A stretch of 64,000 bases of DNA from Saliniplasma sp046497075. Its GTDB lineage: Archaea > Thermoplasmatota > Thermoplasmata > Halarchaeoplasmatales > Halarchaeoplasmataceae. Within the stretch, counting starts at the first letter, position 1, and each line of letters starts with the position of its first letter. The notes under the pieces are model-generated. The model did no database searches. It was not told where the DNA came from and saw only the letters and a list, made by a program, of their open reading frames with translations. Of the stretch, positions 43,803 to 51,773 are shown one piece after another. A program made the position numbers and the translations under genes. The stretch spans positions 1 to 64,000 of the forward strand of contig JAWOGF010000031.1 of assembly GCA_046497075.1 (NCBI GenBank). The letters run 5' to 3'.

Positions 43803-44384
43803 ATGTCTAAAAACAAAAACGTGATCGTAAACGAAAAGAAATGGAGTAAACAGAATACACAAGATGGATTCACTCTTTGGTTCACAGGACTCTCCGGCAG
43901 CGGTAAATCCGCTGTAGCCGATAGAGTAGCAAATCGGCTGGAAGAGGAAAATGGTCATCTGGTTGAAAGGTTAGACGGAGATATAGTCAGGCAACATCTG
44001 ACAAAAGACCTAGGTTTTACTAAAGAGGATAGGGATACCAATATAGAACGGGTCAGTTTCGTTGCTAAATTACTTTCTAGAAATGGTATCAGTGTTCTTG
44101 CTTCTTTCATATCACCCTATAAGGAAAGAAGGAAAAAGACTAGATATATGGTCACCAATTTCATAGAGGTCTTTGTATACTGCCCCGTATCCGTATGTGA
44201 AGAAAGGGATGTTAAAGGCCTGTATAAAAAGGCTAGAGAAGGCAAAATCGATAACTTTACTGGAATATCTGACCCTTACGAAGAACCAGAAGATCCAGAG
44301 ATAAAACTGAACACCCATGAAGAAACCATCGATGAAAGTGTCCAGAACGTGATAGATTATCTCGAGGAGAATGGATATATATAG
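43803..44384 (+). CDS. cysC: Adenylylsulfate kinase (APS kinase)
   Basis: 193 residues. P-loop GLSGSGKS (29-36), RLDGDIVRQHLTKDLGF, the DRDTNIERV APS-binding helix, SFISPYKERR (the ISPY motif) and KAREGKIDNFTGISDPYE lid are all present. It phosphorylates APS to PAPS. Third structural gene of the sulfate-activation unit. No PAPS reductase or sulfotransferase is visible, so the product's use is unknown. Confidence 0.95.
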   Translation: MSKNKNVIVNEKKWSKQNTQDGFTLWFTGLSGSGKSAVADRVANRLEEENGHLVERLDGDIVRQHLTKDLGFTKEDRDTNIERVSFVAKLLSRNGISVLASFISPYKERRKKTRYMVTNFIEVFVYCPVSVCEERDVKGLYKKAREGKIDNFTGISDPYEEPEDPEIKLNTHEETIDESVQNVIDYLEENGYI

Positions 44385-44405
44385 TTTCGATAATTGAGTT
44401 GATAC

Positions 44406-44759
44406 ATGGCCAATATAATATTGGATGCCAACGCACTCATCATGCCTTTCCAGTTCAATATCAATTTAGATTCTGAGTTGGAAAGATTATTCGTCAATCC
44501 CGATGTTTATGTTCCAACTTCTGTTATTGATGAACTTGAGATGTTAAAAAGGAAGGACGCTTTGAGATTGGCAAATAAGTATAAGATTATTGAAGTTGGG
44601 GCTAAAAGAGATGAAGGGGTTATCGAAGCTGTTGAGAAGTTAGATGGAATCTTAGTTACAAATGATAAGGAATTGAAGAATAGAGTAAGAGAGAGAGGTC
44701 AACCCGTTGCGTTTTTACGCAGCAGATCACATCTAGAAGTTCTTGGGGAATATTTTTAA
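44406..44759 (+). CDS. PIN-domain protein, FCF1-like
   Basis: 117 residues. Acidic PIN residues appear in IILDANALIMPF (D7), VIDELEML and GILVTNDKELKN. The small single-domain form resembles archaeal Fcf1/UPF0129 proteins, linked to rRNA processing, rather than VapC toxins: no antitoxin gene precedes it. RNase activity is inferred. Followed 24 nt later by ribK. Confidence 0.87.
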   Translation: MANIILDANALIMPFQFNINLDSELERLFVNPDVYVPTSVIDELEMLKRKDALRLANKYKIIEVGAKRDEGVIEAVEKLDGILVTNDKELKNRVRERGQPVAFLRSRSHLEVLGEYF

Positions 44760-44783
44760 ATCATCTTTAATTCCTGTCATCTT

Positions 44784-45194
44784 ATGGAAAGAGAACAACC
44801 TATCAAGTTGGTCGGTGAAGTAGTTTCTGGGAAGGAAGAAGGTCAATATTTTCTTTCGAAGAACAGATATCGAGAACAATTCATCGATAGGATAGGGATA
44901 GACCCTTATGAAGGAACTCTCAACGTTGAACTAAATGAAGAGAGCGTTAAGAGATATCAGGAGATACGCAAAAGCAATGGTACGGTAATAGAAGGGTTTA
45001 TTGATGGAGATATGAGATTAGGCGATGTCAATACATTCCCCGCAGAGATAGCTGGAATAAAATGCGCTTTGGTGATACCTGAGAAATCAGACTACACCGA
45101 AACTGCGGAGGTCATCTCTAATACTAAACTAAGAAAGGAGCTAGGATTAGAAGATGGGGATGATATCGAAGTACTGGTTTGGCTTGTTGATTGA
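44784..45194 (+). CDS. ribK: CTP-dependent riboflavin kinase
   Basis: 136 residues of the DUF120 cradle-loop barrel: LVGEVVSGKEEGQYFLS, IGIDPYEGTLNVEL (metal/FMN loop), CALVIPEKSDYTETAEVIS and LRKELGLEDGDDIEV. The archaeal enzyme phosphorylates riboflavin with CTP to FMN. The fused N-terminal regulator domain seen in some euryarchaea is absent. ATG 44784 shows a TTTTTAAATC box about 30 nt upstream, suggesting leaderless transcription. Confidence 0.93.
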   Translation: MEREQPIKLVGEVVSGKEEGQYFLSKNRYREQFIDRIGIDPYEGTLNVELNEESVKRYQEIRKSNGTVIEGFIDGDMRLGDVNTFPAEIAGIKCALVIPEKSDYTETAEVISNTKLRKELGLEDGDDIEVLVWLVD

Positions 45195-45246
45195 GATATA
45201 GTTTATATATATATTATGTTTATGTATTTCAAAAGAGTGTAAAATC

Positions 45247-46266
45247 ATGGCAAAGATACTTGACCGGTTTACCCTTAAAAATCGTTTGATTTTACTGACA
45301 CTAGGTATCGTTTCAGTTATAATTTTAGGGAATATTGGTTTTATTCTGGTTAAAACTTACGAAGGATATCAGCCTACCCTTCTTGAGTCTATGTATTGGA
45401 CCATAGTCACTTTATCAACATTGGGAAGTTACCCAACCGGTATGACCTTTACTAGTAGGTATGGTATGACACTTACTATAATCATTGTTTTGGGTGGTGT
45501 GGCTACTATGGGTATCGGACTCCAGATCGTGGTTGGACCTTGGCTCGAAAGGACAATGAAAAGAGCATTAAAGAAGAAAAAAGTTGATTTGCCGGGTAAA
45601 GATCATGTTATAGTCTGTGGTTATTCAGAGATAGGTAAAGAAGTCATAAGGAATCTTAAATCACACAATATCGAGTTTTTAGTTATCTCTAATACAGATG
45701 AAAAAATAAAGGAGTTGAGTAAATCTAGAATTCCTTTCATAGAAGGAGATTCTACAAAAATGAATACTCTTAAGGGAGCAAATATCGAAAAAGCTCTATC
45801 ATTGGTAGCGGTGGATGACGATTCGACTAACGCTTTTATCTGTCTCACCGCTAATAAGATCAATGAAGAAATAAGGATAGTTAGCAGTGTTGATAAAGCC
45901 CAGCATGAAGGTATTTTAAGAAGGGCAGGAGCTGACCATTTAGTTTCATCAAAATCTATCACAGGTGCTATGATCGGGGCAAAAGCTATAGATGCATCTT
46001 TGATCGATATCGGTGAAGAAGGAGAAGAATTATTAGAAGGATTGAAGATAGAACAGATGAATATTACAGAAGATTCAGAATTAGCTGATAAAACGATAAA
46101 AGAAGCTGATATCGGTAGAAAAACAGGAGCTGCAGTAGTCGGTATCTGGAAAGATGGGGATTTAAAAGTTTCTGTATCCCCATCTGACAGATTAGTTCCT
46201 GGAAATATAATCCTTGTTCTAGGTGATTCTGAACAATTGCAAAGTTTGAAGAGGTATGCAGGATGA
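45247..46266 (+). CDS. Two-TM potassium-channel-like protein with RCK (TrkA-N/TrkA-C) domain
   Basis: 339 residues. Two transmembrane helices (about 15-35 and 72-93) flank a pore loop MYWTIVTLSTLGSYPTG, then a TrkA-N domain (HVIVCGYSEIGKEVIRNL) and a TrkA-C domain (about 255-338). The architecture is that of MthK-type channels. The filter, however, reads T58-L-G-S-Y-P63 instead of TVGYGD, so selectivity is uncertain. Its stop overlaps the next TrkA gene (ATGA), so the two are coupled. Confidence 0.88.
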   Translation: MAKILDRFTLKNRLILLTLGIVSVIILGNIGFILVKTYEGYQPTLLESMYWTIVTLSTLGSYPTGMTFTSRYGMTLTIIIVLGGVATMGIGLQIVVGPWLERTMKRALKKKKVDLPGKDHVIVCGYSEIGKEVIRNLKSHNIEFLVISNTDEKIKELSKSRIPFIEGDSTKMNTLKGANIEKALSLVAVDDDSTNAFICLTANKINEEIRIVSSVDKAQHEGILRRAGADHLVSSKSITGAMIGAKAIDASLIDIGEEGEELLEGLKIEQMNITEDSELADKTIKEADIGRKTGAAVVGIWKDGDLKVSVSPSDRLVPGNIILVLGDSEQLQSLKRYAG

Positions 46267-46922
46267 AGATAATTTTATGTGGGTATGGAAGTGTTGGTCA
46301 AAATATCCTAAAAAGGTTAGCAGCTTCTGGGAACAGGATAATAGTTGTTGATGAAGATGAAAGTAGGTTATCGAAAACATCCGCTCATACCGTTCACGGT
46401 GATCCAACTGATGAAAACACACTGATAGGTGCTGGTATTATGGATGCAGAAAAACTGATCGCAGCTACAGATGACGACGTTACTAACGCTTTCATCATAT
46501 TGGAATCGAAATCATTGAATGCCGATATCGAAGTGATGTCTGTAGTGAACCGGAGGGAAAACATAGGCAAATTATACAGTGCAGGCGCTGATTACGTCGT
46601 ACCGGAAACGGTTATTGGAGCGAGATATATAACAAAATACGCTCTCCACCCTCATATAGCTGAATTTCTGGACAAAATTACGGTGGCCCAGGACATAGAG
46701 ATAACCAAAATTAACATACCTAAGAACTCTCAACTAGTTGGTAGGCGGTTAGCCCATTCTAAGATAAGAGAAAGAACTGGTGCTAGAGTTATCGGTATAA
46801 AAAGAGAGGAAGAATTCATACCCAATCCTGCTAGTAGCGTAAATATAAAGGATGGAGATAAGTTCATAGTGATCGGGAAATCTGAACAGATCCATGAATT
46901 GAATCGGTGGATAAGATTATGA
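46263..46922 (+). CDS. trkA: TrkA-family NAD-binding regulatory protein
   Basis: 219 residues: Rossmann TrkA-N (IILCGYGSVGQNILKRLA, then VVDEDESRL; GADYVVPETVIGARYI) and TrkA-C (about 140-219, LVGRRLAHSKIRERTGARVIGI). Such stand-alone subunits gate Trk/Ktr transporters. No TrkH partner is in the window, and the coupled channel-like gene upstream is the likely partner, perhaps as a hetero-ring. Ends next to the convergent purQ stop. Confidence 0.9.
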   Translation: MKIILCGYGSVGQNILKRLAASGNRIIVVDEDESRLSKTSAHTVHGDPTDENTLIGAGIMDAEKLIAATDDDVTNAFIILESKSLNADIEVMSVVNRRENIGKLYSAGADYVVPETVIGARYITKYALHPHIAEFLDKITVAQDIEITKINIPKNSQLVGRRLAHSKIRERTGARVIGIKREEEFIPNPASSVNIKDGDKFIVIGKSEQIHELNRWIRL

Positions 46923-47756
46923 TCAATAGTTTTCTTCGATATATTTAACTACACTTTCGAAAACAAGCTTACCATCACCTTCTCCTTTTAGGTATTCTTT
47001 ATCATTTCTTGTCCAGTCAGGTATCGTGTATCCTTCGAAGACCCGCTCAGGATGAGGCATAAGACCCAGCACATTTCCTTCGGGGTTACATATTCCAGCG
47101 ATATCTCCCATAGAACCGTTCGGATTCCAGGGATATCTTGGTGAACTACCATCAGGTGTCGTGTAAGTGAAAACTATCTGACCGTTATCCTTGAGTTTTT
47201 CGAGTTTTTCCTGGTTATCAACCACAAACTTCCCCTCCGCATGCGCTGAAGGGAACAACACCGTTTCCCCATCTTCATACTCCCTCGTAAAAACACATCT
47301 AGAATTATCTTCAACTTTTAGAAGTGTAGGCCTGCATTCGAATTTATTACTATCGTTTGTTTCAAGTACCGCTTCTGGAACATCGCTTATCGTTCCATCA
47401 AAACCAGGTAGGATACCACTTTCTACCAAAACCTGGAACCCGTTACAAACGCCTAATAAAGGTTTGCCGGTTTTTACAAAACTTCTCAATTCTTCACCTA
47501 GTCCACTCTTCAACCTAGCACCGAAAATGGCTCCAGCTCTTATGTAATCCCCTGCTGAAAAACCTCCAGGGATCATAACTATGTGATAGTCTTTGAGGTT
47601 CCTTTTCTCTTCTTCCGTTACATCCATACCTAAAAGCTGTTTAAGATGTACTTTTTCAGCATCAGTTCTTAATTTTTTAAAAGCCCGGTAAGATTCCTCT
47701 TCACAATTGGTCCCTTCTATTCGTAGCACGGCGACTTTTATATCTTCTCGGTTCAA
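46923..47756 (-). CDS. purQ: Phosphoribosylformylglycinamidine synthase, glutaminase subunit
   Basis: 277 residues of class I glutamine amidotransferase: VAVLRIEGTNCEEESYRAF, PGGFSAGDYIRAG, nucleophile C104 in GVCNGFQVL, and the His/Glu pair in LMPHPERVFEG. It supplies ammonia to PurL. The C-terminal 45 residues exceed the small PurQ form, approaching the longer variant. It begins with TTG 47756: AAGGAGAT lies 5 nt upstream and no ATG exists before the conserved start. PurS and PurL are not here. Confidence 0.92.
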   Translation of the reverse strand: MNREDIKVAVLRIEGTNCEEESYRAFKKLRTDAEKVHLKQLLGMDVTEEEKRNLKDYHIVMIPGGFSAGDYIRAGAIFGARLKSGLGEELRSFVKTGKPLLGVCNGFQVLVESGILPGFDGTISDVPEAVLETNDSNKFECRPTLLKVEDNSRCVFTREYEDGETVLFPSAHAEGKFVVDNQEKLEKLKDNGQIVFTYTTPDGSSPRYPWNPNGSMGDIAGICNPEGNVLGLMPHPERVFEGYTIPDWTRNDKEYLKGEGDGKLVFESVVKYIEENY

Positions 47757-47881
47757 GTGAATCTCCTTGAAGTGAAAAAGTATTCACTTTAATAAACGTT
47801 TTCTATATGTGATTAATAAACGAACTTATTAGAAGCCAAAACTATATATCATAATTACTATTTTGGTTTCGGTAACTTCAC

Positions 47882-47956
47882 GGGGCCGTGGGGTAGCTTG
47901 GTCCATCCTTCGGGCTTTGGGAGCCTGGTACCCGAATTCAAATTTCGGCGGCCCCA
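47882..47956 (+). tRNA. tRNA-Pro (UGG)
   Basis: Acceptor GGGGCCG/CGGCCCC with discriminator A; anticodon stem CGGGC/GCCTG and loop TTTGGGA, giving anticodon UGG. T arm is present (TTCAAATTT). The next three bases happen to be CCA (47957-47959). ACTATATATC at 47841-47850 is a likely TATA box. Confidence 0.94.
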
Positions 47957-47984
47957 CCATTCCCATTCCAATCCCGGTTCCCTA

Positions 47985-48662
47985 TTAATAATAGTCTTCT
48001 GAATCTATTTTAGATAAGACTTTTTTCATCTTCTTATCGATTTCTTCTTGATCCTCATCGCTGAACAGTTCTTCTTTCTTAGATTCAAGTATCTCATTTG
48101 GTCTCTTTGGAGTATCAAAAATATCGTATTCTTCGCCTCGTTTCATCATGATTTTATACTCATCACGTTTCTTGAACATGTGATCCCTTATCTCATCAAG
48201 TTCTTCTAGAGTTTCCTGATCAACCTCCCCAACGATTTCTGCAGGTCGACCTCGAACGATAGAGTTGTCTGGAATCTTCATGCCCTGAGGTACTATCGTA
48301 TCTGTTCCTATGATAGAGCCTTCACCTATCTCTGCATCTTCCATGACTACTGCATCTAGTCCTACAAGAACGTTCTTTCCTATCTTACTGCCTTTGATCC
48401 TTGCTCCTGGAGAGATAAAACTGTTCTTACCCAACTTTACAAGATTATCTTCAGTGCCTTTGATCGTTGCATTGTTCATTATTATGGAATTTTCTCCAAC
48501 GTCTATCTTAGATTTTTTTCCATCTAGAACAGACCCTGGCCATAAACTCGAATTATTTGACACCATGACGTTCCCTACGATCCTAGCTGTAGGGTCCAAA
48601 AAAGCGGAATCATCTATTTGTGCTTTTTCTTTAGGCAAGAACTCCTCTAGTTCATCGGTCAT
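47985..48662 (-). CDS. Left-handed beta-helix protein, gamma-carbonic-anhydrase-like but lacking metal histidines
   Basis: 225 residues. Residues 15-150 show hexapeptide repeats (AQIDDSAFLDPTARIVGNVMV, IDVGENSIIMNNATIKG, IGKNVLVGLDAVVMEDAEIG, IIGTDTIVPQGMKI, RGRPAEIVGEV), the layout of gamma-carbonic anhydrases. The histidines that bind zinc in that family are absent; the only histidine is in the C-terminal helix. The extra C-terminal 75 residues are charged helix. It could be a structural homologue or an acyltransferase-like protein. Confidence 0.82.
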   Translation of the reverse strand: MTDELEEFLPKEKAQIDDSAFLDPTARIVGNVMVSNNSSLWPGSVLDGKKSKIDVGENSIIMNNATIKGTEDNLVKLGKNSFISPGARIKGSKIGKNVLVGLDAVVMEDAEIGEGSIIGTDTIVPQGMKIPDNSIVRGRPAEIVGEVDQETLEELDEIRDHMFKKRDEYKIMMKRGEEYDIFDTPKRPNEILESKKEELFSDEDQEEIDKKMKKVLSKIDSEDYY

Positions 48663-48716
48663 ATCCCTCTAAAAGTTGGTAATATGTAAAAACGTTACGG
48701 TCCGATCACGATGCAG

Positions 48717-48789
48717 TGCGGGTTCGGGGATTTGAACCCCGGTAATAGCCTTGGCAAGGCTAGGTGATACCAAACTACACTAAACCCGC
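48717..48789 (-). tRNA. tRNA-Gly (GCC)
   Basis: Minus-strand cloverleaf: acceptor GCGGGTT/AACCCGC, anticodon stem TAGCC/GGCTA, loop TTGCCAA (anticodon GCC), T arm CCGGGGTTCAAATCCCCG. No encoded CCA. Confidence 0.95.
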
Positions 48790-48906
48790 AGATAATAATA
48801 TCCAAATCGATTTCAATCGGGTGAATCTGTGAAGGAGTAGATAAACTTAATTTATAAATATTTTCCTATGGGCGACTTTCAGGAACTAAAGTACTTTGAC
48901 TTGAAT

Positions 48907-50070
48907 CTATTCATAGACATGCATTAGATAGTAAAGTGGGTCGCCTTTAGGATCTTTGATAAGGGACGAGATTATGTTTAAATTCTTACTTTCTTTATCT
49001 AAAAAGCTAAATCGGAGATTTTTTTCAGAAATCTTTAATTTCCCTCTTTTCAACTTTTCCAATCCATCAATTAATTTATTGAAGTCGTTCATATGAAGTA
49101 TATCTTTACAATTGGCTGTCAGCAATTCCCCTTCTGAGATTTCCAACAATTCACACATGGACCTATTAACCTCCTCAATCTCACCATCTAATGATAATAG
49201 CATTATCCCTATCGGAGAACTTTCAAATGCTACCCTGAACATCTCCTCACTAGCGGTTAAAGCATCAAGAGTTTCTTTATATCTAGTAATATCCAACATT
49301 GAACATACTATTTTATCGGTTTTTGGTATCGTGTTCAAAGAAGTTAAAACATTTCTTTTATCATTATATCTATTTACAAATCCAATACTGAAATATTCCG
49401 GGGATCTATCTTCATCTTCTTCAGCTGTGTTGATATATCCCTCGAATTTTTCATATTCTTCTTCTAAGATAAATTCCTTCCAGGATATTTTTCCAGAAAT
49501 TTCATCCCTGGTATACCCACTCATCTTTTCGAACTGATCGTTTACTATCTCGATAATATTGTTCTCACCGAAAATGAATGACTTTGTACCAGTATTTTCG
49601 AATATCGCTTTATATTTCAATTCACTCTTTTCAACGGCCTCTTCAGCTTTTTCCTGTTTTTCCTTTCGTTCTATGGCTTTTTTTACAGACACAGGCAGTC
49701 TCAGGAAATGTTTTGGAGACTTTACAACATAATCTTCTAATCCTATCTTCATTGCCTCTACTGCTACTTCCTCTGTTCCTGTGCCTGTAAACATGATTAC
49801 GGGGGTATCGGGACAGCGAGATTTTATCTTTTTTAGAACATCTAATCCGGTAGTCCATCTTAATCTATAGTCGGTTATAACTAGGTCGAAGTTTTTCTTA
49901 TCTAATTCGATCTCGAACTCAGATCTATTTTTGATCTCTGTTATTGTAAGATCATTGAATTGTTTTTTCAGTTCCCTGATAGCTAATGTTCTATCATCAG
50001 GATTATCATCAATTATCATGATCTTCAATTCTTTTTCCCGGATATCCTCTTCAATTTTTATACATTCCAT
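48907..50070 (-). CDS. Response regulator with two PAS domains
   Basis: 387 residues: REC domain at 15-130 (KIMIIDDNPDD acidic pocket; phospho-acceptor Asp in LVITDYRLRW; MFTGTG; VVKSP lysine), then PAS at about 150-265 (AIFENTGTKSFIF, MSGYTRDEISGK) and PAS at about 270-387 (FRVAFESSPIGIM). No DNA-binding, kinase or other output domain. AAGGTGAA precedes the ATG. Last of four same-strand PAS/GAF genes, so it may read the state of the others. Confidence 0.9.
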   Translation of the reverse strand: MECIKIEEDIREKELKIMIIDDNPDDRTLAIRELKKQFNDLTITEIKNRSEFEIELDKKNFDLVITDYRLRWTTGLDVLKKIKSRCPDTPVIMFTGTGTEEVAVEAMKIGLEDYVVKSPKHFLRLPVSVKKAIERKEKQEKAEEAVEKSELKYKAIFENTGTKSFIFGENNIIEIVNDQFEKMSGYTRDEISGKISWKEFILEEEYEKFEGYINTAEEDEDRSPEYFSIGFVNRYNDKRNVLTSLNTIPKTDKIVCSMLDITRYKETLDALTASEEMFRVAFESSPIGIMLLSLDGEIEEVNRSMCELLEISEGELLTANCKDILHMNDFNKLIDGLEKLKRGKLKISEKNLRFSFLDKESKNLNIISSLIKDPKGDPLYYLMHVYE

Positions 50071-50117
50071 GTTAGTTTCACCTTAGCATCATATCACATT
50101 ATTTTTCAATACATCTC

Positions 50118-51773
50118 TCACCTTAATTGAATTAAAATAAATTTCGTTTGACCGTCCACATCTGTTATTGGATCAGCTCTAACCTCTACTTCAACAGGAT
50201 CAGCTCCAATATTAAAGTCCAATTCAAATGTTGCTGAACCGCCTTTTATAACCTTGTCAAATTTCCTTATAACATCTTTATCATTGCCATATAATATTTT
50301 TTTGAAATTTATATTGAGCAATTTTTCTTCACTTCTATTCAATAGGTCACAAGCTTCTCGATTTACATCTAAAATATTTAATTCCCTATCGACCCGGATC
50401 ATAGGTATAAAAGACCTATCAAAAGCTATCCTGAAAGCTTCTTCACTTTCACTGAGCGCTTTAAAATTCCTTCTGCTTTTAGTAATATCTAATATAGAAA
50501 CTATGCTTCTATTGGAATTAGGCATCAGTCCAACACTGACCAATACGTTTCTCGGATCACCAAATTTTGTTACTATTTTAGTTTCATAATATGATGGTAT
50601 ACTTTCTTGGTCATGCCTTCTCACATGGTGGTATCTTCTTAATTTTTCCACCTCTTCCTTAACTAAGAAGTCTTTGAAACTCATTTTCCCTTCGATCTCT
50701 TCTTTCGAGTAGCCGATCAGTTTTTCACACTTCTCATTTATGAGAGCGATCGTTGTATCTTCTTCAAGGATAATAGTAGCGGTGCCAGTGTTTTCAAATA
50801 TATATCGATACCTTTCTTCAGATTCTTTTAACTTTTTTCTATATCTTATTCTTTCTAAGGCTTGATTAATATGGGAAACAAGTAATTCTGACAATTCGAG
50901 ATCGTCTTTATCGTAACGGTTTTTCTCTTCTGATAGTGCCTGAAAAACACCATACTCACCGATAGGAATACTCAGACCCGATTTGTATTCAGTGAGCCCT
51001 GCTTCTGCTCTTTCATCCTCTTCGATGTCTTTCACTAAGAAGGATTTTCCAGTTATGTACGTTTGCCATGTATAATTATCTTTGTCATAAATATTCCCCT
51101 TTAATTTAGGTTCTATTTCGTAGGATATGGCTTTTGCTTCGAAACCTTCTTTAGCTTTTTTGAAAGTAGATATATAATCAAAATTCAATATCTTTTTCGC
51201 CGCCTTCATACAAACATCAAATACCTCATCTTCAGTTCTGCATGTGTCTAAATCATGAGCAACATCATGTAATCTTTCGACTTTTTCTTTGTTCCTCTTT
51301 AGTTTCTCTTCGACCTTTACCTTATCAGTTATATCTCTAGAAATGCATAATATGGAAACTACATCTCCCCCCTCGTTAGTCAAAGTTTTTAGATGCGTTT
51401 CAAGCCAAATATAGCTCCCATCTTCCGCCTTAAATCTAAGGACTAATTCCTTCCTATCTTCTTTTCGTTCGATCAGTTTAGACCATTCATCTTTTATAGA
51501 TTCTAGATCTTCTGGATGGAAAAAGTCAAAAGCAGTTTTATTAAGAAGAAAATCTTCGTCGTATCCAAGGATCCTCTTGTGAGCCTTATTAACAAATATT
51601 GGTTTCGAATCTTCATCCAATATAGATATCATGTCATAGGAATGTTTAAAAATCAGTTTACACACTTCTTTTATGATATCTTCCTTTTTCACAGATCCGT
51701 CTAATACGCCTGATTCATTAATTTTTTTATATATCTCATCATTGAGGTTATTTCTCATAGATATAGGCTCCAT
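50118..51773 (-). CDS. PAS-GAF-PAS-PAS sensor protein without kinase domain
   Basis: 551 residues: PAS at 40-155 (SYDMISILDEDSKPIFVN with PAC), GAF at about 165-320 (SGLSIPIGEYGVFQALS), PAS at 325-440 (YIFENTGTATIIL, IGYSKEEIEGK) and PAS at 445-551. There is no HisKA or HATPase segment, and the gene ends right after the last PAS. ATG 51773 abuts the upstream stop (TAAATG), so it is coupled to the next gene. Ligands unknown; no heme or flavin motif is obvious. Confidence 0.88.
   Translation of the reverse strand: MEPISMRNNLNDEIYKKINESGVLDGSVKKEDIIKEVCKLIFKHSYDMISILDEDSKPIFVNKAHKRILGYDEDFLLNKTAFDFFHPEDLESIKDEWSKLIERKEDRKELVLRFKAEDGSYIWLETHLKTLTNEGGDVVSILCISRDITDKVKVEEKLKRNKEKVERLHDVAHDLDTCRTEDEVFDVCMKAAKKILNFDYISTFKKAKEGFEAKAISYEIEPKLKGNIYDKDNYTWQTYITGKSFLVKDIEEDERAEAGLTEYKSGLSIPIGEYGVFQALSEEKNRYDKDDLELSELLVSHINQALERIRYRKKLKESEERYRYIFENTGTATIILEEDTTIALINEKCEKLIGYSKEEIEGKMSFKDFLVKEEVEKLRRYHHVRRHDQESIPSYYETKIVTKFGDPRNVLVSVGLMPNSNRSIVSILDITKSRRNFKALSESEEAFRIAFDRSFIPMIRVDRELNILDVNREACDLLNRSEEKLLNINFKKILYGNDKDVIRKFDKVIKGGSATFELDFNIGADPVEVEVRADPITDVDGQTKFILIQLR

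Noticed and set aside
41642..44384. Dissimilatory sulfate reduction locus
   Set aside because: sat is coupled with APS kinase, and no apr, dsr or qmo genes are present.
44406..44759. VapC toxin of a toxin-antitoxin pair
   Set aside because: No antitoxin ORF precedes it; the sequence looks more like the stand-alone Fcf1-type PIN family.
47957..47959. Encoded CCA end of tRNA-Pro
   Set aside because: The three bases match CCA, but the other two tRNAs lack it and a CCA-adding enzyme is present, so it is probably chance.
47985..48662. Functional gamma-carbonic anhydrase
   Set aside because: The zinc-binding histidines are absent from the beta helix.
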